NCBI RefSeq assembly: GCF_030645195.1 | Contig: NZ_JAUSLW010000073.1 | Coordinates: 1 to 64,000, forward strand | DNA: 64,000 nucleotides | Origin: Phenylobacterium sp. | Lineage (GTDB): Bacteria > Pseudomonadota > Alphaproteobacteria > Caulobacterales > Caulobacteraceae | Direction: 5' to 3' | In this document: one piece after another, positions 8,084-16,243 of the stretch | Numbering within the stretch: position 1 is the stretch's first letter | Layout: every line of letters begins with the position of its first letter | Notes under the pieces: generated by a model | Databases searched by the model: none | What the model was told of the DNA's origin: nothing | The model's input: the letters and a program-made list of their open reading frames with translations, nothing else | Program-made: the position numbers and the translations under genes

Positions 8084-9100
8084 TCAGCCCTGCTCGACGA
8101 GCTTCAAGGCGTCCTTAAATCCGGGCGCTGCTATGCCGTCCAGGAAGGCCGCGAGCGACATCTGCGCGAAGGCATGGGCCGTCTCTGGAGCGCCGGACAC
8201 CAGTCGGCCTTCAGCGACCGCGCGGCGAAACCCGGCGGGTGTGAATGCAGTGCCGACAGCGGGTTGAGCTGAGCGCCAAGGGTCGCCCAGGCTGTCGAGG
8301 ACGATGCAGCCGTAGAAGAGCCGGGTGAGCAGGCGGATCACGTGCAGTCTGGCACGCAGGCGGGGATCGGGCGCAACACCCAATGCCGCGCTCACGAGGA
8401 TGTCCTCCAGATCGGGGGTTTCCGCGAACTCGGTGGAGAGGATCGCCAAGTCCACCAGAGGATCGTTTCGGGACGCAAGTTCCCAATCGATCAACCACAG
8501 CCGCTCGCCGTCGAAGAGGATGTTTCGCGGGTTCGGATCATTGTGGCTGGGAACCAGCGATGAGGCGTACCAAGGCAGCGCAGATCGGATCAACGCAAGG
8601 CCGTCGGCATGCGGCTCCAACTCCCCTGGCGGGAGACGGGGCGAATTCTTGAGGCCGATCAGCAACTCGCTGATGACGTCCGGATAGTCACCGAGCCGTG
8701 GGAACAGGGGCGCAGCCTGCACCTTCGCGACGAGCGTCCCAAGCCCCTTCGCAAACTCCGCCGCTCCGCCCGGATATGACGAAAGCGGTCGTCCGGAAAC
8801 GAAGTCCATGATCGCGACGCCGGTCACCGGGTCGGCATGGTGAAGACGCGGCGCAGCGCCCTCGGCCGCTGCGGCGGTCATGCATGCAAAGCCCCGCTCC
8901 CGGTGGTGCAGGGCGACGCGCTCCGGTTCGATGCGCAGCACATATGGCCGGTCCTGAACCTGGAAGCGGAAAATCAGAGCGCCCGAAACGCCGCCGATAA
9001 CCGGGGTCAACGCGCTGAGTGGGTGATTGCCGAACACCGATTGTAAGGCTGCGCGCGCAGCGTCGCGTCGCGCTTCGGAAGTGACGTTGAGCTCGGGCAT
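8084..9100 (-). CDS. APH/choline-kinase-like phosphotransferase
   Basis: The product has 338 residues from the ATG at 9100 (MPELNVTSEARRD). The frame stays open to 9364, but that extension is not protein-like. It has the protein-kinase-like APH fold: an N-terminal nucleotide lobe (LTPVIGGVSGALIFRFQV, then YVLRIEP with the Lys-like position), the catalytic loop SHNDPNPRNILF and the metal-binding IDWELASRNDP. These match the HxDxxxxN and IDWE motifs of choline/ethanolamine and aminoglycoside kinases. The conserved PLVDLA after the second motif favours a choline-kinase-like small-molecule enzyme, but the substrate is not determined. Confidence 0.8.
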   Translation of the reverse strand: MPELNVTSEARRDAARAALQSVFGNHPLSALTPVIGGVSGALIFRFQVQDRPYVLRIEPERVALHHRERGFACMTAAAAEGAAPRLHHADPVTGVAIMDFVSGRPLSSYPGGAAEFAKGLGTLVAKVQAAPLFPRLGDYPDVISELLIGLKNSPRLPPGELEPHADGLALIRSALPWYASSLVPSHNDPNPRNILFDGERLWLIDWELASRNDPLVDLAILSTEFAETPDLEDILVSAALGVAPDPRLRARLHVIRLLTRLFYGCIVLDSLGDPWRSAQPAVGTAFTPAGFRRAVAEGRLVSGAPETAHAFAQMSLAAFLDGIAAPGFKDALKLVEQG

Positions 9101-9402
9101 GGCCGTCCAAAAAACTGACACAACGCCGGCATGTTCGCCTGGCTGCCTAGTCGGGACCGGGCGTGGCCCGAGACCCAAGCTGCCTTGGAACGCAGTCGAC
9201 GTCAGCCTCCCTCCAACGGCGGCGCGACTGTACATGAATTCCCCCGCGCGACATGTCCCCTTGCCACCCTTCCGCGACCTTCCCAAGGTCTGCTCCCCGG
9301 CGAGCCGCCCCGCGACCGCGCATTGAAACCCCCGCCGATCGACGTTAGCTCTGGGGCCATTCAAACGCCCGTTCGCGGGCGCTCATTTCCAGGACCCCAT
9401 TC
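9101..9402. promoter_or_regulatory. divergent intergenic region with a UUCG hairpin before the GST gene
   Basis: This ~300-bp region separates the leftward kinase from the rightward GST, so it must hold both promoters. I cannot place a confident -35/-10 pair. The clearest structure is CGCCCG-TTCG-CGGGCG at 9366-9381, a 6-bp stem with a stable UUCG loop, about 21 bases before the GST start. An AGGA ribosome site follows at 9391-9394. The hairpin would form in the 5' untranslated RNA. No small gene is supported here. Confidence 0.45.
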
Positions 9403-10092
9403 ATGAAGCTCTATTCCGGCGACCTCTCGCCCTATTCCGCCAAGGTGCGGATGCAGATCTACGCCAAGGGCCTGACCGACATCGAGATCGCTCCGCCGCC
9501 GGGCTTCATGACCGGGGAGTTCCACAAGACCTCGCCGCTGGCCCGCATCCCGGTCCTCGACCTGGGGGGCGACCTGATCCCGGAATCCGAGGTGATCTCC
9601 GAGTACCTGGAGGAGGTCTATCCCCAGGTCCGCCTGCTGGGCGCCACCCCTCGCGAGACCGCCGCCATCCGCACGGTGTCGCGCATCGCCGACATCTACC
9701 TGCTCAACAACATGTTCATGGTCCTGGGCCAGGCGCGGGCCTCGACCCGCAATTCGGGCGTCGTCGACCTGCTCACCGGCCAGGTGATCCGCGGCCTCAA
9801 GGCCCTGGAGCACTATATCGGGGAGGACGGCTTCGCGGTCTCCGGCCGCCTGACGCTCGCCGACTGCACCCTGGTCCCGGCCCTGTTCCTCATCGAGAAC
9901 GTCATCGACACCGTCGGCGTCGCCAACCCCATCCCCGACATGCCCAAGGTCGCCGCCTACTGGGCCGCCATCCAGACGAACGAGCACGCCGCGGCGACCC
10001 TGGTGGAGCTCCACCACGGCCTGGTGGAACGCCGCGAACTGATCGCCAAGATGGCCGCCAAGGAAAAGGCCAAGGCGGCGGCGGGAGCTTAG
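9403..10092 (+). CDS. glutathione S-transferase family protein
   Basis: The product has 229 residues. The N-terminal thioredoxin-like domain (1-80) starts MKLYSGDLSPYSAKVRMQIY and holds the cis-Pro segment ARIPVLDL and the glutathione-binding ESEVISEYLEEVYP. The all-alpha domain contains SGRLTLADCTLVPALF, the usual N-capping/hydrophobic-staple region of GSTs. The catalytic residue is probably Ser9 or Tyr11 in SPYS. GSTs conjugate or reduce electrophiles with glutathione in the cytosol. The tail is Lys/Ala-rich. A hairpin at 10104-10126 follows. Confidence 0.85.
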   Translation: MKLYSGDLSPYSAKVRMQIYAKGLTDIEIAPPPGFMTGEFHKTSPLARIPVLDLGGDLIPESEVISEYLEEVYPQVRLLGATPRETAAIRTVSRIADIYLLNNMFMVLGQARASTRNSGVVDLLTGQVIRGLKALEHYIGEDGFAVSGRLTLADCTLVPALFLIENVIDTVGVANPIPDMPKVAAYWAAIQTNEHAAATLVELHHGLVERRELIAKMAAKEKAKAAAGA

Positions 10093-10103
10093 CCGCAAAG
10101 GTC

Positions 10104-10126
10104 CCTTCTCCCGCAAGGGGAGAAGG
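10104..10126. terminator. hairpin after the GST gene (REP-like, possible terminator)
   Basis: A perfect 9-bp stem CCTTCTCCC/GGGAGAAGG with a 5-base loop starts 12 bases after the GST stop codon. It has no U-tract, and it resembles the CTCTCCCGCAAGCGGGAGAG element at 4168-4189, so it may be a dispersed repeat that doubles as a transcription end between the convergent GST and hydrolase remnant. Confidence 0.5.
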
Positions 10127-10131
10127 AACGC

Positions 10132-10335
10132 ATCAGGCCAGCGGCCACACATGTTCCGCCAGCAGCCCCGCCATCTGCGGCAGCAGGTAGGAGGCGTGCC
10201 CGCCGCCCTCGATGGCGACGAACCGCGCCCCGATCTCCCGGGCATAGGCCGCCACCGCCGAGCTCACCGAATAGGCGTCCAGCGCCCCCTGCAGGAACAC
10301 CACCGGCGTCGCGATCGGCCCCAGGTCGCCGCCCT
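10132..10335 (-). pseudogene. C-terminal remnant of an alpha/beta hydrolase (prolyl-aminopeptidase-like)
   Basis: Read leftward, the frame that stops at TGA 10134-10132 encodes about 65 residues: GPIATPVVFLQGALDAYSVS, then AYAREIGARFVAIEGGHASY, then LLPQMAGLLAEHVWPLA. This is the last domain of an alpha/beta hydrolase with the catalytic Asp (GALDAYS) and His (GGHASY) regions in place. The nucleophile domain is missing: upstream of about 10335 the frame has no matching sequence and runs into the region 5' of ohrR's end. It is a truncated gene, probably left by a deletion. It has no start codon of its own. Confidence 0.7.
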
Positions 10336-10474
10336 GAAACCGCTGTCGTGGCGCGCGTCATCGCGCGGCCCCTGGGAAGGCGTCATGGCTGTGATCCGGA
10401 ATGTTGAAGCGACGGGCGGCGCGGCGGCCTGCTCACTCCCGAAGCTTGTCAGCCGCGAGGGGGCCCGCGCAAGC

Positions 10475-10975
10475 CTATTTCCCGGTCCCGCGCAGCTTGC
10501 GCGCCAGGTCCTGCAGGCTGGCCCGCAGGGCGACGATCTCCTCGCCCGGCAGGTCGAGCGCGCAGGCGAGTGCGGAGGGCACCCCGGCGGCTTGGTCCTG
10601 CAGATGTCGGCCCCTGTCGGTCAGGTCGACCTGCACCCGGCGCTCGTCGGCGCGGTCGCGGGCGCGGGTCACCAGGCCGGCGGTCTCCATGCGTTTGAGC
10701 AGCGGAGTGAGGGTGCCGCTATCCAGGCCGAGCGCCTCGCCCAGGTCGCTCACCGTGCGCGGGGCCTTTTCCCACAAGGCCATCATGGCCAGGTACTGGG
10801 GATAGGTCAGGCCGAGCGGCTCCAGCAGCGGCCGGTAGGCCCGGGTCACCAGCCCGCTCGCCGCATAGAGGGCGAAGCAGAGCTGGTTATCGAGACGCAG
10901 CTGCTCGGCGACACCCTGACGGTCACCTGTCGGCGTTGGTCGGCCGGTCGGCTTGTTTGTCGGCTTGGGACTCAT
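10475..10975 (-). CDS. ohrR: OhrR, MarR-family organic-peroxide sensor/repressor
   Basis: The product is a 166-residue winged-helix protein. Residues 28-40 (LDNQLCFALYAAS) hold Cys33, the reactive cysteine position of OhrR. The HTH and wing are visible as TVSDLGEALGLDSGTLTPLLKRM and ARDRADERRVQVDLTDRG. OhrR represses ohr and releases DNA when the Cys is oxidised by an organic hydroperoxide. Its start overlaps the ohr stop (ATGA, 10972-10975), so it is the second gene of an ohr-ohrR operon and autoregulated through the same promoter. The N-terminal 25 residues are a Pro/Thr/Lys-rich extension. Confidence 0.9.
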   Translation of the reverse strand: MSPKPTNKPTGRPTPTGDRQGVAEQLRLDNQLCFALYAASGLVTRAYRPLLEPLGLTYPQYLAMMALWEKAPRTVSDLGEALGLDSGTLTPLLKRMETAGLVTRARDRADERRVQVDLTDRGRHLQDQAAGVPSALACALDLPGEEIVALRASLQDLARKLRGTGK

Positions 10976-11391
10976 TGCGCCCTTACGGTTATCCCAACAT
11001 CGACATTGCCGCGAACCGCATTCGAATAGGGGCAGACCTGGTGGGCCCGGGCGACCAGGGCCTCGGCGGCGGCCTGGTCCAGCCCTTGCGTCTCCACCTC
11101 AAGCGCCACGCCCAGCCGGAATCCGCCCGCGGCATGGGGGTGCAGCTCCACCGTCGAGGTGACCGCCGCCCCCGTCAGGCCGATCTTCTGCTGGCCGGCG
11201 ATGTAGCGCACCGCGTTCTCGAAACAGGCGGCGTAGCCGGCGGCGAACAGCTGCTCGGGATTGGTCGCCCCGCCCTTGCCGCCCATCTCCCTGGGCAGGG
11301 CCAGGTCGACCTTCAACAGGCCGTCGGTGGTCTCGACATGGCCGGCGCGGCCGCCGACGGCGCGGGCCTGGGTGGAATAGAGGGCGGTCAT
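10972..11391 (-). CDS. ohr: Ohr, organic hydroperoxide resistance peroxidase
   Basis: The product is a 139-residue OsmC/Ohr-fold thiol peroxidase that reduces organic and fatty-acid hydroperoxides using lipoyl-type electron donors. Both redox cysteines are present: Cys56 in GYAACFENA and Cys120 in HQVCPYSNAV. The catalytic Arg15 in GGRAGHV is also present. It begins MTALYSTQARAVGGRAGHVE, typical of the family, at full length. It is the promoter-proximal gene and is followed by ohrR with a 4-bp overlap. A promoter/operator lies 31-59 bases upstream. Confidence 0.93.
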   Translation of the reverse strand: MTALYSTQARAVGGRAGHVETTDGLLKVDLALPREMGGKGGATNPEQLFAAGYAACFENAVRYIAGQQKIGLTGAAVTSTVELHPHAAGGFRLGVALEVETQGLDQAAAEALVARAHQVCPYSNAVRGNVDVGITVRAQ

Positions 11392-11421
11392 GGGGTCGTC
11401 TCCGTTTTCAATGTTTCACAA

Positions 11422-11450
11422 TCATATTGCGCACAATTTAATTAGGTCAA
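11422..11450 (-). promoter_or_regulatory. ohr promoter with embedded OhrR-type operator
   Basis: On the minus strand a -35 TTGACC (11450-11445) and a -10 ATATGA (11427-11422) are exactly 17 bases apart. Between them and overlapping the -10 is ATTGTGCGCAAT (11437-11426), an imperfect palindrome ATTG-N4-CAAT of the AT-rich kind bound by OhrR. Repressor bound there would cover the -10 element. The site is about 31 bases upstream of the ohr ATG. Confidence 0.72.
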
Positions 11451-11556
11451 GCCCGGTCTTCCATCCGTGGCCGCCGACACGTCTTGCCTCGACCCCCGCC
11501 TTCCCCTCAATTGCGCCGGTGGGGTCGAGTCCGCCCACGCCGGGGGCCTCAGCCGC

Positions 11557-12834
11557 ATGTTCCGTCCCGAAAACGCCCAGAGCCTGGTCGGCGTCGCCCT
11601 GACCCTGGCGGTCTGCTGGGCCCTGTCGGAGGACCGCAAGCGCTTCCCCTGGAAGCTGGCGCTCGGGGCCATCCTCGTCCAGGTCGCCCTGGTCCTGCTG
11701 CTGTTCGGACTGCCCGCCGCCCAGGGGGTGATCGCGGCCCTGAACGCCGGGGTCGACGGCCTGGCCGCGGCCACCGCCCAGGGGACCCAGTTCGTCTTCG
11801 GCTACATGGGCGGCGGGGCCCAGCCCTACGCCGTCACCAACCCCGGCGGTCTCTTCGTCTTCGCCTTCCAGGTCCTGCCCCTGATCCTGGTGATCTCGGC
11901 CCTGTCGGCCCTGCTCTGGCACTGGCAGATCCTCAAGTGGATCACCCGGGGCTTCGGCTTCGTCTTCCAGAAGACCATGGGCCTGGGCGGCGCCTCGGCC
12001 CTGGCCGTGGCCGCCAACATCTTCTTAGGGATGATCGAGAGCCCCATCGTCATCCGCGCCTTCCTGGACAAGCTGACCCGCTCGGAGCTGTTCCTGATGA
12101 TCGTGGTGGGCCTGGCCACCGTCGCCGGCTCCACCATGGTGGCCTACGCCACCATCCTGAAGACCGTCCTGCCCAACGCCGCGGCCCACGTCCTGGTGGC
12201 CTCGATCATCTCGGCCCCGGCCGGGGTCCTGCTGGCCCGCATCATGGTGCCCGAGAAGCCGGGGCAGGGCGGCTTCTATGCCGACTACAACTCGCTGCTG
12301 AAGTACGACAGCGCCATCGACGCCATCTCCAAGGGCACCATGGACGGCCTGTCGGTGGTGCTGAACATCTCGGCCATCCTCATCGTCTTCGTGGCCTTCG
12401 TGGCCATCGGCAACGGCCTGCTCTCGGTCTTCCCCGACGTCCTGGGCGCCCCGCTCACCATCGAGCGCATCCTCGGCGTGGTCTTCGCCCCCCTGGCCTG
12501 GACCCTGGGCATCCACGCCGACGAGGCGCTGAAGGCCGGCTACCTGCTGGGGGTGAAGCTGATGCTCACCGAGTTCATCGCCTTCATCCAGCTGGGCGCC
12601 ATCCCCGCCGCCGAGATGACCGAGCGGACCCGGATGATCATGACCTACGCCCTGTGCGGCTTCGCCAATGTCGGCTCGGTGGGGATCACCGTCTCGGGCA
12701 TGGGCATCCTGATGCCCGAGCGCCGCAACGAGATCATCGGCATGGTCTGGAAGGCCCTGCTGGCCGGCTTCCTGGCCACCTGCATGACCGCCGCCGTGGT
12801 GGGCGCCATGCCCCGCGAACTGTTCGGTCAATGA
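11557..12834 (+). CDS. concentrative nucleoside transporter (NupC/CNT family)
   Basis: The product has 425 residues from the ATG at 11557 (MFRPENAQSLVGVALTLAVC). The frame is open upstream to a GTG at 11467, but that part is not protein-like. It is a multi-pass inner-membrane symporter with about ten hydrophobic segments. CNT signatures are NIFLGMIESPIVIR (nucleoside-binding hairpin region), GSTMVAYATIL and the C-terminal CGFANVGSVGITVSGMGILMPERR. CNTs import nucleosides with H+ or Na+. It is divergent from ohr with 165 bp between the starts. Confidence 0.9.
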   Translation: MFRPENAQSLVGVALTLAVCWALSEDRKRFPWKLALGAILVQVALVLLLFGLPAAQGVIAALNAGVDGLAAATAQGTQFVFGYMGGGAQPYAVTNPGGLFVFAFQVLPLILVISALSALLWHWQILKWITRGFGFVFQKTMGLGGASALAVAANIFLGMIESPIVIRAFLDKLTRSELFLMIVVGLATVAGSTMVAYATILKTVLPNAAAHVLVASIISAPAGVLLARIMVPEKPGQGGFYADYNSLLKYDSAIDAISKGTMDGLSVVLNISAILIVFVAFVAIGNGLLSVFPDVLGAPLTIERILGVVFAPLAWTLGIHADEALKAGYLLGVKLMLTEFIAFIQLGAIPAAEMTERTRMIMTYALCGFANVGSVGITVSGMGILMPERRNEIIGMVWKALLAGFLATCMTAAVVGAMPRELFGQ

Positions 12835-12837
12835 GGG

Positions 12838-13836
12838 CTATCTGGGCCTGATCAGCTCCAGCGACCGGATGCGGCTCTGCAGGTCGGGGCCCACCGCCAT
12901 CACGAAGACCTCGTCGGCCCCGGTGGTCCGCGCCTTGTCATCCAGCCGCGCGCGGACCGTGGCCGCGTCCCCGACGATGCCCCGCGCCAGCACGCCGGCC
13001 AGCCTGGGATCGCCGGCTCGTTCGGCCAGGAAGGCCTGGGCCTCCGGGATGGAGGTGAACCGCCGCCGCTCGCCGTCCAGGGTGGCGAGGTTACCGGCCC
13101 GCATCGGCGCGGCCAGGCGCTCGGCCTCGGCGGCGCTCTCGGCGGCGAGCGCGACGGTGGCCACCCCGGCCCACGGGGTCTGGCGGAAGGCGGAGGGCTC
13201 GAAGGCCTGCTTGTAGGCCGCCACCGCCGGGCCGCCGTCGGTCCGGGCGATGAACTCGGCGAACACCATGCCCACCCCCACCTGGCCCGCGAAGGTGGCG
13301 CTTTCCACCGAGGTGCAGAGCAGGAAGAGGTCCGGGTGCGAGGGCCCTTTGGGGTTGGCGTGGATCTCCCGGGCCGGGTGGGCGTCGGTGATCGGCTCGA
13401 CATCGGCGGCGTCCAGCAGCCAGGCCGACAGCAGGGCGAAATACTGCGGGAAGGCCTCCGAGCCGGAGCTGCGCAGGGCCGCCCCCGTGCGCGGGTCGGT
13501 CCCCAGGGCGCGTCCGACCCCCAGGTCGATGCGGCCGGGCGCCAGGGCCTCCAGCTCCATGAACACCTCGGCCACCTTGAGGGGGCTGTAGTTCACCAGC
13601 ATCACCCCGCCCGACCCCAGCCGGATGGTCGAGGTGATCTGGCTGGCCGCGGCGATCAGGACCTCCGGGGCCGGCGAGCCCAGCCCGCCGATATTGTGGT
13701 GCTCGGCCACCCAGAAGCGGTGATAGCCCAGGCGCTCGGCGGCCTTGGCCACCTCCAGGCTCTCGCGCACGGCTTGCGCCTGGGTGTTGGTCCCGCTGAC
13801 CGGCGAGAGATCGAGGACCGAGAGGGTATAGGCCAT
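12838..13836 (-). CDS. LLM-class flavin-dependent oxidoreductase
   Basis: The product is a 332-residue TIM-barrel protein of the bacterial-luciferase-like superfamily. It starts MAYTLSVLDLSPVSGTNTQA and has GYHRFWVAEHHNIGGLGSPAPEV, RLGSGGVMLVNYSPLKVAE and GRIDLGVGRALGTDP. These match the subgroup that is often annotated as MsnO8-type monooxygenases. FMN or F420 use and the substrate are not evident. Its ATG overlaps the stop of the upstream thioesterase-like gene (TGATG), so the two are an operon. Confidence 0.85.
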   Translation of the reverse strand: MAYTLSVLDLSPVSGTNTQAQAVRESLEVAKAAERLGYHRFWVAEHHNIGGLGSPAPEVLIAAASQITSTIRLGSGGVMLVNYSPLKVAEVFMELEALAPGRIDLGVGRALGTDPRTGAALRSSGSEAFPQYFALLSAWLLDAADVEPITDAHPAREIHANPKGPSHPDLFLLCTSVESATFAGQVGVGMVFAEFIARTDGGPAVAAYKQAFEPSAFRQTPWAGVATVALAAESAAEAERLAAPMRAGNLATLDGERRRFTSIPEAQAFLAERAGDPRLAGVLARGIVGDAATVRARLDDKARTTGADEVFVMAVGPDLQSRIRSLELIRPR

Positions 13837-14306
13837 CAGGCTCTCGGCGCGGTCTTCTTGAGCACGGCCGAGAAGCTCAGCACCGGCTCGCCCTCGACGG
13901 CCATGATCCCGCGCACGAAGATCATGCTACGGCCGGCCTTCACCACATCGCCGGTGCATTCCAGCAGGCAGCCGGGGGGCACCGCGCCGACGAACTCGCT
14001 GTTGAAGGTGGCGGTCACGCTGCGGCTGTCCTTCAGCGCGTCGCGGGCGATCACGAACAGGCAGTAGTCGGCGAAGGTCATCAGGGCCCCGCCGTGCATG
14101 AAGCCGCCGCCGTTCATGTGCTTGGGCTCGGGGCGCATGGCGCAGACCGGGCGGCCGTCCTCGCCCATCCGGTAGTAGAAGGGCCCGGCGTGATCCTCGA
14201 AGGGATCGGCGCCATACATGGACCAGCCGGCCCATTCACCGTCCTTCACCACCTCATGAACCCAGCCGGTGGTCTGTGCTTCGGTGCCGTCCATGGATCG
14301 CCCCAT
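13836..14306 (-). CDS. PaaI-type hotdog thioesterase
   Basis: The product has about 156 residues. The hotdog signature is HMNGGGFMHGGALMTFADYC, whose GG-x-xHGGALM-x-xAD core is typical of PaaI/YbgC-like acyl-CoA thioesterases. FNSEFVGAVPPGCLLECTGDV and GRSMIFVRGIM form the following strands. Such enzymes hydrolyse acyl-CoAs; a divergent thiolase and an acyl-CoA dehydrogenase lie next door, so a fatty or aromatic acyl-CoA is a reasonable guess. Starts at 14306 or 14294 are both possible; the GGGG before the latter is a fair ribosome site. Confidence 0.8.
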   Translation of the reverse strand: MGRSMDGTEAQTTGWVHEVVKDGEWAGWSMYGADPFEDHAGPFYYRMGEDGRPVCAMRPEPKHMNGGGFMHGGALMTFADYCLFVIARDALKDSRSVTATFNSEFVGAVPPGCLLECTGDVVKAGRSMIFVRGIMAVEGEPVLSFSAVLKKTAPRA

Positions 14307-14400
14307 TCCTGACCGGAAGGGTTTGCCCGCCGCCGATCCAAACACTAGTTTGCGGCCGCGAAGACGCGCCGCCGCAAGGCGACCTAAGTGGCGGAGAGAG

Positions 14401-15612
14401 ATGATGCAAGGCCGGACTGTCTATCTGTGCGGAGGCCTCCGCAGCCCGATCGGCCGCTATGCCGGGGCGCTCTCCAAGGTCCGCGCCGACGACCTGGCCG
14501 CCCATCCGCTGAAGGCCCTGATGGCCGCCTATCCCAAGCTCGACTGGGGCCAGGTGGACGAGGTCATCTACGGGAACGTCAACCAGGCCGGTGAGGACAA
14601 CCGCAACGTCGCCCGCATGGCCCTGCTGCTGGCGGGCCTGCCCTCCACCGTCCCCGGCCTCACCGTCAACCGCCTCTGCGCCTCGGGCCTGGACGCGGTG
14701 ATCGCCGGCGCCCGCACCATCGCGGTGGGGGAGGCCGACCTGATCATCGCCGGCGGGGTGGAGAGCATGAGCCGCGCCCCCTTCGTGATGGCCAAGCCCG
14801 ACACCGCCTTCTCCCGCGCCCCGGAGATGTACGACACCACCATCGGCTGGCGGTTCGTGAACCCGCAGATGAAGAAGGACTACGGCGTCGACGCCATGCC
14901 GGAGACGGCCGAGAACGTCGCGACCGACTACCAGATCAACCGCGAGGACCAGGACGCCTTCGCCCAGCGCAGCCAAGCCCGCGTCGGCGCGGCCCGCGCC
15001 AAGGGCTTCTTCGACGGCGAGATCGCGCCGCTGACGATCAGGGACCGCAAGGGCGACATCGTCGTCTCCGAGGACGAGCACCCGCGCCCCGACACCACCC
15101 TGGCCGCCCTGCAGGGCCTCAAGCCCATCGTCCGTGAGGGCGGCACGATCACAGCCGGCAACGCCTCGGGGGTCAATGACGGCGCCGCGGCCCTGCTGCT
15201 GGCCTCGGCCGAGATGGTCCAGAAGCTGGGCCTCGAGCCGCTGGCCCGCATCGAGGGCGGCGCGTCGGGTGGGGTGGCCCCGCGCATCATGGGGGTCGGT
15301 CCGATCCCGGCGGTGGAGAAGCTCTGCGCCCGGCTGGGGATCAGCCCGCGCGACTTTGACGTCGTGGAGCTCAACGAGGCCTTCGCCGCCCAAGCGCTGG
15401 CGTGCACCCGCGCCTGGGGCCTGGCCGACGACGCGAGCCACGTGAACGCCCACGGCGGCGCCATCGCTATCGGCCACCCGCTGGGCGCCTCGGGCGCCCG
15501 CCTGGCGCTCACCGCCGCCCGCAGCCTGCACCAGTCGGGCGGCGAGCGGGCGCTGGCCACCATGTGCGTCGGCGTCGGCCAAGGCTCGGCCCTGGCGCTC
15601 GCCAAGGCATGA
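14401..15612 (+). CDS. thiolase (acetyl-CoA/3-oxoadipyl-CoA acetyltransferase)
   Basis: The product is a 403-residue thiolase with all catalytic parts: the acyl-accepting Cys in NRLCASGLDAV, the His in NEAFAAQALA, and HGGAIAIGHPLGASGAR followed by MCVGVGQGSALAL with the second Cys. It cleaves or forms beta-ketoacyl-CoA. Length and the SPIGRYAGALSKVRADDLAA start fit the PcaF/PaaJ-like branch, but a general beta-oxidation thiolase is equally possible. Two ATG codons stand in a row after GGAGAGAG. The stop overlaps the next ATG (ATGA). Confidence 0.9.
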   Translation: MMQGRTVYLCGGLRSPIGRYAGALSKVRADDLAAHPLKALMAAYPKLDWGQVDEVIYGNVNQAGEDNRNVARMALLLAGLPSTVPGLTVNRLCASGLDAVIAGARTIAVGEADLIIAGGVESMSRAPFVMAKPDTAFSRAPEMYDTTIGWRFVNPQMKKDYGVDAMPETAENVATDYQINREDQDAFAQRSQARVGAARAKGFFDGEIAPLTIRDRKGDIVVSEDEHPRPDTTLAALQGLKPIVREGGTITAGNASGVNDGAAALLLASAEMVQKLGLEPLARIEGGASGGVAPRIMGVGPIPAVEKLCARLGISPRDFDVVELNEAFAAQALACTRAWGLADDASHVNAHGGAIAIGHPLGASGARLALTAARSLHQSGGERALATMCVGVGQGSALALAKA

Positions 15613-16226
15613 TCCGGCCGCTGATCCTCGCCGGCGCCCTCCTGGCCCTGGCCGCTCCGGCAGCCGCCCAGGACGAGGTGGTCAAGACCGCGCCGGCGGC
15701 GTCTCCGCCCCTGGCCGGCGGCCCGGCGACGCCGGGCGGGACCGCGCCGGCGCGGCCGACGGGTCGGCCGCCCCTGGTGGCCGCCCTGATCGCCGCCGGC
15801 TTCGACCCTCACTCCAAGCTGATCGGCGAGAGCGTCCAGGTGATGTTCGGCCAGCGGGCGACCCTCCACTTGGCCGACGGCAAGCCGGTGCTGGACGCCG
15901 TGGAGATCGGCCGCCTGGACATGGCCCTGCCCGAAGGGACGCCGGACACCTACAAGCCGCTGGAGCCCGGCAAGGTCGCCTTCGCCGTCGATTCCTCGCC
16001 GGAGAAGCGGCAGTCCTTCCTGAAGATCTGGAATGGCCTGGGCCATGCCGTCGGCTACGAGGCCGAGCTCACCGCCATCCGCGGCGGCCAGCTGGCCAGG
16101 CGCAAGGCCCAGGTCTGCGCCGTGCCCGGCGGCAGCTCCAACTACGAGATCTGGTCGGATCCGGTGCTCGCCGTCACCCTGTCCCAGATCGTCGAAATCG
16201 CCGACGACAAGATCACCTGCAAGTAA
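15609..16226 (+). CDS. secreted protein of unknown function
   Basis: The product has 205 residues. A Sec signal peptide (MIRPLILAGALLALAAPAAA, then QDE) is followed by an Ala/Pro-rich linker to about residue 55 and a globular domain. The domain has LIGESVQVMFGQRATLHLAD and ends with SQIVEIADDKITCK. I do not recognise the family. It is translationally coupled to the thiolase (ATGA overlap) and precedes an acyl-CoA dehydrogenase by 17 bp, so it belongs to that operon. Confidence 0.65.
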   Translation: MIRPLILAGALLALAAPAAAQDEVVKTAPAASPPLAGGPATPGGTAPARPTGRPPLVAALIAAGFDPHSKLIGESVQVMFGQRATLHLADGKPVLDAVEIGRLDMALPEGTPDTYKPLEPGKVAFAVDSSPEKRQSFLKIWNGLGHAVGYEAELTAIRGGQLARRKAQVCAVPGGSSNYEIWSDPVLAVTLSQIVEIADDKITCK

Positions 16227-16243
16227 GCCCCGAGAGAGACATC

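Noticed and set aside
10089-10361. 90-residue frame over the hydrolase remnant
   Set aside because: The frame of the real hydrolase sequence is a different one; this frame is Arg/Gly-rich and starts in unrelated DNA.
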